Part shown: piece by piece, positions 60,862 through 64,000 of the stretch
Position numbering within the stretch: position 1 is the first letter of the stretch
How the letters are laid out: every line of letters begins with the position of its first letter
Origin: Meconema thalassinum
Taxonomy: Eukaryota > Arthropoda > Insecta > Orthoptera > Tettigoniidae
DNA: 64,000 nt
Reading direction: 5' to 3'
Assembly (NCBI GenBank): GCA_946902985.2
Contig: OX336393.1
Location: 362,496,779 to 362,560,778, forward strand
Made by a program: the position numbers and the translations under genes
Notes under the pieces: model-generated
The model's input: the letters and a program-made list of their open reading frames with translations, nothing else
Database searches by the model: none
Told to the model about the DNA's origin: nothing

Positions 60862-61815
60862 ATTTTCATTTGCGACTGCTTTGTCTTTCAACGTATAGTC
60901 TGCAAGGCTTTGCTACAAAGCAGTAATATTGTTTCATTTTTCCCGATTAAACATTCCCCACTATACAGGAAAGTTCGGGCAACAGACGCAACATTGGCAT
61001 ATCACACTGTTTGTCACCATCAGTCGTATAGGTCTATGGACTGCATATCAAAGTTGGATATAGTGTTGTTTGCAGATTCTGAGATTGCTAACAAAATATC
61101 ATGCGCTAGAACCAAAACTGAAGCTATCATAAATAACGTAATCGCCCCTCATTCCATTGACATTATCACTAAAACGCTGAATAATAGTATTCCTTTGTTC
61201 GGAGTGGGTACTGATGCTAGCAACCATGGGGCTTTGAAACTTTTTCCTATTATTATACAATATTTCGACTATAAAGAAAATGGTATTCAAACTATAGTCT
61301 TAGAACTACAAACATGTCACAATGAAACTTCAGAGACAATATCCAATTATGTTTCCGAGACTTTTAAGAAGTATAATATTTCTGCTAAATGCGTTTCTTT
61401 TAGTGGAGACAATGCAAATGTAAATTTTGGAGGGGTTAATCGTAGAGAAGGCAAACACGTATTTTCAGCACTTAAAAGTAAATTAAATGAACATATAATC
61501 GGGGTTGGATGCCCAGCACATGTACTGCATAATTGTTTCCAACAAGGTGCTGATGTACTGCCAGTTGATGTAGAGAGTATAATTTTAAAAGTCTTCAATT
61601 ATTTCCACATCTATACAATTCGCACTGAACAGCTCAAAGAATTCTGCGAGTTTGTTGAAATAAATTATGAACATCTTTTGTGTCACAGCAAAACAAGGTG
61701 GTTAAGTTTGTTTCCTGCAGTAGAAAGTATGCTAAAACTGTTGGCAGCTCTAAAGTCGTACTTTATTTCTCAGCCTTCAAATTCTGTTCCTGCTATAATT
61801 AGGTCCTTTTTTTGA
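60862..61815 (+). pseudogene. hAT-family transposase, N-terminal and catalytic part
   Basis: The frame is open from at least 60,862 to a stop at 61,815 (over 300 codons). The sequence SPLYRKVRATDATLAYHTVC, then DIITKTLNNSIPLFGVGTDA (first acidic catalytic region), FSGDNANVNFGG (second), GCPAHVLHNCFQ and CHSKTRWLSLFPAVESML fits the RNase-H-like core of hAT transposases of the type found in host-domesticated ZMYM/KIAA-like proteins. The BED zinc finger expected upstream is not visible, since SINE-E lies at that side. A stop after RSFF breaks the frame; the downstream residues continue in other frames. Confidence 0.8.
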
Positions 61816-62348
61816 AAACGAGTTTTCTGAGCTTTACCTGTGGTTTGTTCATTCTACTATGCACATTTTTACAACAAAATTTCAAGAAACCCTCTCTATA
61901 GGAGAAGTTTGTGATATGTTAGGTTCAGCTCTGGACACTGAATGATAGGATGGAAAATAAATTCATACCTCTTAAAATCAAAAAGTCCCTGAAATCCCTC
62001 ACTGAAAATGGCTTCGAAAGAGAATGCATTGCATTTGTAGAACATGTTGTTGTTTTTTATAAAACGTGCATTCAATGCCTGTTAAAGTGGTGTAACCCTA
62101 TGATGGTATAATTTAAATGTTTCCAATGGATTAAGCTTCATAGTATGAAAGACATTTAGTTTGAAGATGTTCCTTCTTGTCTCGTGTATTTGCAATCTAA
62201 AGGTGTGGAGATAGACGATTCTAAACTTTTTGACCAATTTTGCAATGTTTAGAATTACACTAGGAGTTCCGAAATTGATAAACATACAACATTAGATAAG
62301 CAGTGATGTGAGTTTTTCAAATACAGCCCTTACATTGAAACATTTTGT

Positions 62349-62558
62349 GAGCTGCTTAAAATTTGCCAGTTTTATTTCGTTCTTCCAGGTTGCAATGCAA
62401 CCGTTGAAAGAGTATTTTCCCTGAATAATACACAGTGGTCAGAAGAAAGAAACCGTTTGCTGACCGAATCGATTAAGGGTATTATAATAGTGAAGCACAA
62501 CTTTAAAAACATGCCATGTGGAGAGTTTTACAATTATTTATTACGAGAAAATAATTAA
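62349..62558 (+). pseudogene. hAT transposase C-terminal dimerisation domain
   Basis: ELLKICQFYFVLPGCNATVE, then RVFSLNNTQWSEERNRLLTE, ending at TAA 62,556-62,558. N-x-x-VERVFS and W-x-x-xRN are the hallmark of the hAT C-terminal domain. Between 61,815 and 62,349 the coding sequence is present but frameshifted, so the whole ORF spans 60,862-62,558 as a broken gene. Confidence 0.8.
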
Positions 62559-63094
62559 TCTTTTCTGTCGAAAGTGGGTGCAGTCGATAAGTAACAGCAT
62601 AAAATAACTAAAACTTCAGCATCTTCATCAACATAACAGTTATAATGTATGTAATACTAAATATTGCATGTAAATATTCAAATTCCATTTTTCCTCCATT
62701 TTTAGAACATTTTCATGAAAAGTCCTCCTTTTATTAAGAGTCTGTCCTCCATTTGAAAATTTAGAGTTGGTCACCCTACCCGGACAGGAAAACACGCTCA
62801 GTTCACGTGATCGGCTCAGTCGGACAGGGCTAGCCAAGATCATTCGAGATAGTTTATCATGCCATACAGTTACTTTCTTTCTACTATATAGTAACGAATA
62901 TTGTCAATATATTAAGGTAAACTACAGCACACAAGAATCATAAAATAAATGCGAAAGATTTCATTACACACACGGTAATAATACAGTATAGATACGGTTT
63001 TCAGTAGACTGTGTTTAACCAGCTGCTGCTGCTGCTAGCATGGTTGATACTTATAATTAGGTGGCCTTAAGATTCTTCGATAATGTCATCAAGT
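62559..63094. other. No clear feature (possible hAT 3' flank)
   Basis: AT-rich. A CTGCTGCTGCTGCT run lies near 63,023. The hAT terminal inverted repeats were not found. Confidence 0.4.
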
Positions 63095-63190
63095 TCCCAT
63101 GTCCTGTGGTTCGCATTCCACGTAGAAAGGAGGTCCCGTGGTTCATGATCGCAGGATTAACGGTCACGTGAAACTAAGAGCTTCCTTACT
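63095..63190 (+). mobile_element. SINE-A 3' fragment
   Basis: CCCATGTCCTGTGGTTCGCA, then AGGAGGTCCCGTGGTTCATG, matches the reverse complement of 420-520 in SINE-A. The tRNA head is missing, so this is a partial copy, plus orientation. Confidence 0.8.
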
Positions 63191-64000
63191 TCCCACAGCA
63201 GGAGACAATACCGGTGTTATTAGTCCTGCTGAGTCAGTAGAGCTTGACATTGTGTCTACAACGGAACAACGACTAAAATCCGCGTACACACGACCAAAAT
63301 TAATCATAGCTTCGAATAAAAATAGAAATCACGCTGTACAATGCAAATGATAACTTAAACTTGACATCTAAGCTATATAGCACTGAAGTCAGCGTACGAT
63401 CAACAGGCACAACTCTACTGTAAGCACCCCTTGAGGGCAGCCCAGCATTCACGCGCATAGCTGTGTTTACGTCCACTGTCTCGACTCGGCGAACAGACTT
63501 GAGTCCTGTGCTCCACTCCGCGCTAGGCACTGGCTGTGAAGATTTCAGCTCAGTGGGAATTTCTAAGTTTATTGCCAGCAAACACGAGTTCTGACTTTTG
63601 CGCATGCCTGCCCAACATTTCCGTTGTGCTGTTGGGACAACAGCCAAGACCAGAGACAAGGCATTCTTCGTTCGACCACTGAGTGGCAGCACTAGTCATA
63701 CGAAATGAAAACGTGGCCCGTGGCACCTTTTAGTCTCTGCGGTAGCATTTTAGGGGGAATCGCTCAATGCAAAGGAGAGAAATAATAGAGAAAACTCACA
63801 GCTATTTCCCACCAGAAGGTTTTTTAACACTCCCAACTTACTAGTGAGTGCTTCTGAATGAATGCTCCTGTATGTTTCTAAATATTTTTATTGTTTAGAG
63901 GGAGGATGGGTTCAGACACACAACTGTTCTAAAAATTTTGTCCATGAGCTCTCATACGTACATGTTTACGTAGCTGTCATAGTCATAGTCTCCAAATAGC
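63191..64000. other. No recognisable feature
   Basis: Higher GC near 63,420-63,700 with a 130-codon minus frame (63,300-63,692) that matches no family known to me. It might be the edge of a host exon or CpG-rich region, but nothing supports that. Confidence 0.35.

Noticed and set aside
63300..63692. 130-codon minus ORF as a possible host exon
   Set aside because: No recognisable domain, no splice or promoter context; kept as unassigned.

Overview
The window is a piece of a large, AT-rich animal genome, most likely an insect. The evidence is a BEL/Pao LTR retrotransposon, several RTE/BovB-like and other LINEs, a mariner relic, Helitrons, a hAT element, Penelope-like elements (PLEs) and many tRNA-derived SINE families. 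No host protein-coding gene and no genuine tRNA or rRNA gene could be supported. Nearly everything recognisable is a mobile element, and many are nested, with target-site duplications (TSDs) still readable. SINE and LINE letters (SINE-A to -J, LINE-A to -G) are labels for this window only.

Layout. 0-8 kb: a PLE remnant split by SINE-A, SINE-B, a LINE-A copy split by SINE-C and by a LINE-G tail, a LINE-B relic, SINE-D pieces, SINE-G and a PLE terminal piece. 8-15 kb: SINE-B, a 1.5 kb element built from ~146-bp half-units, a fold-back MITE, SINE-G and LINE-C nests, a second satellite-bearing element and SINE-F. 16-20 kb: SINE-C, a palindromic mariner derivative and a 2.7 kb 5'-truncated LINE-D. 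20-31 kb: a Helitron-rich block read on the minus strand, with three clear hairpin-CTAG 3' ends, a PIF1-type helicase tail, an ~880-bp tandem duplication that carries a LINE-C fragment, and a DUF4817-type MITE. 31-32.3 kb: a PLE with an open GIY-YIG ORF and a hammerhead-like motif. 32.4-47.9 kb: an almost complete LINE-A (minus) interrupted by a 12.1 kb BEL/Pao element (33,398-45,485; LTRs about 99% alike) and by a second, truncated LINE-A. 48-64 kb: hammerhead-like relics, a satellite-like tract, a fold-back element split by SINE-D, LINE-F, SINE-F, a TIR element carrying SINE-J, SINE-E and LINE-E, SINE-I, a tandemly amplified SINE-D, SINE-E, and a decayed hAT transposase.

How the parts relate. 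The only long intact coding region is the BEL pol ORF (1,405 codons). LINE enzymes are the presumed source of SINE mobilisation, an inference from the TSDs. The least ordinary signals are: five hammerhead-ribozyme-like motifs that all carry one extra base before stem II; repeats that place an ATGGC core every ~146 bp in two element copies; a mariner reduced to two head-to-head 3' ends; an in-place ~150-bp amplification inside a SINE; and a BEL element with a 4.4 kb leader. All calls were made by eye without database searches.
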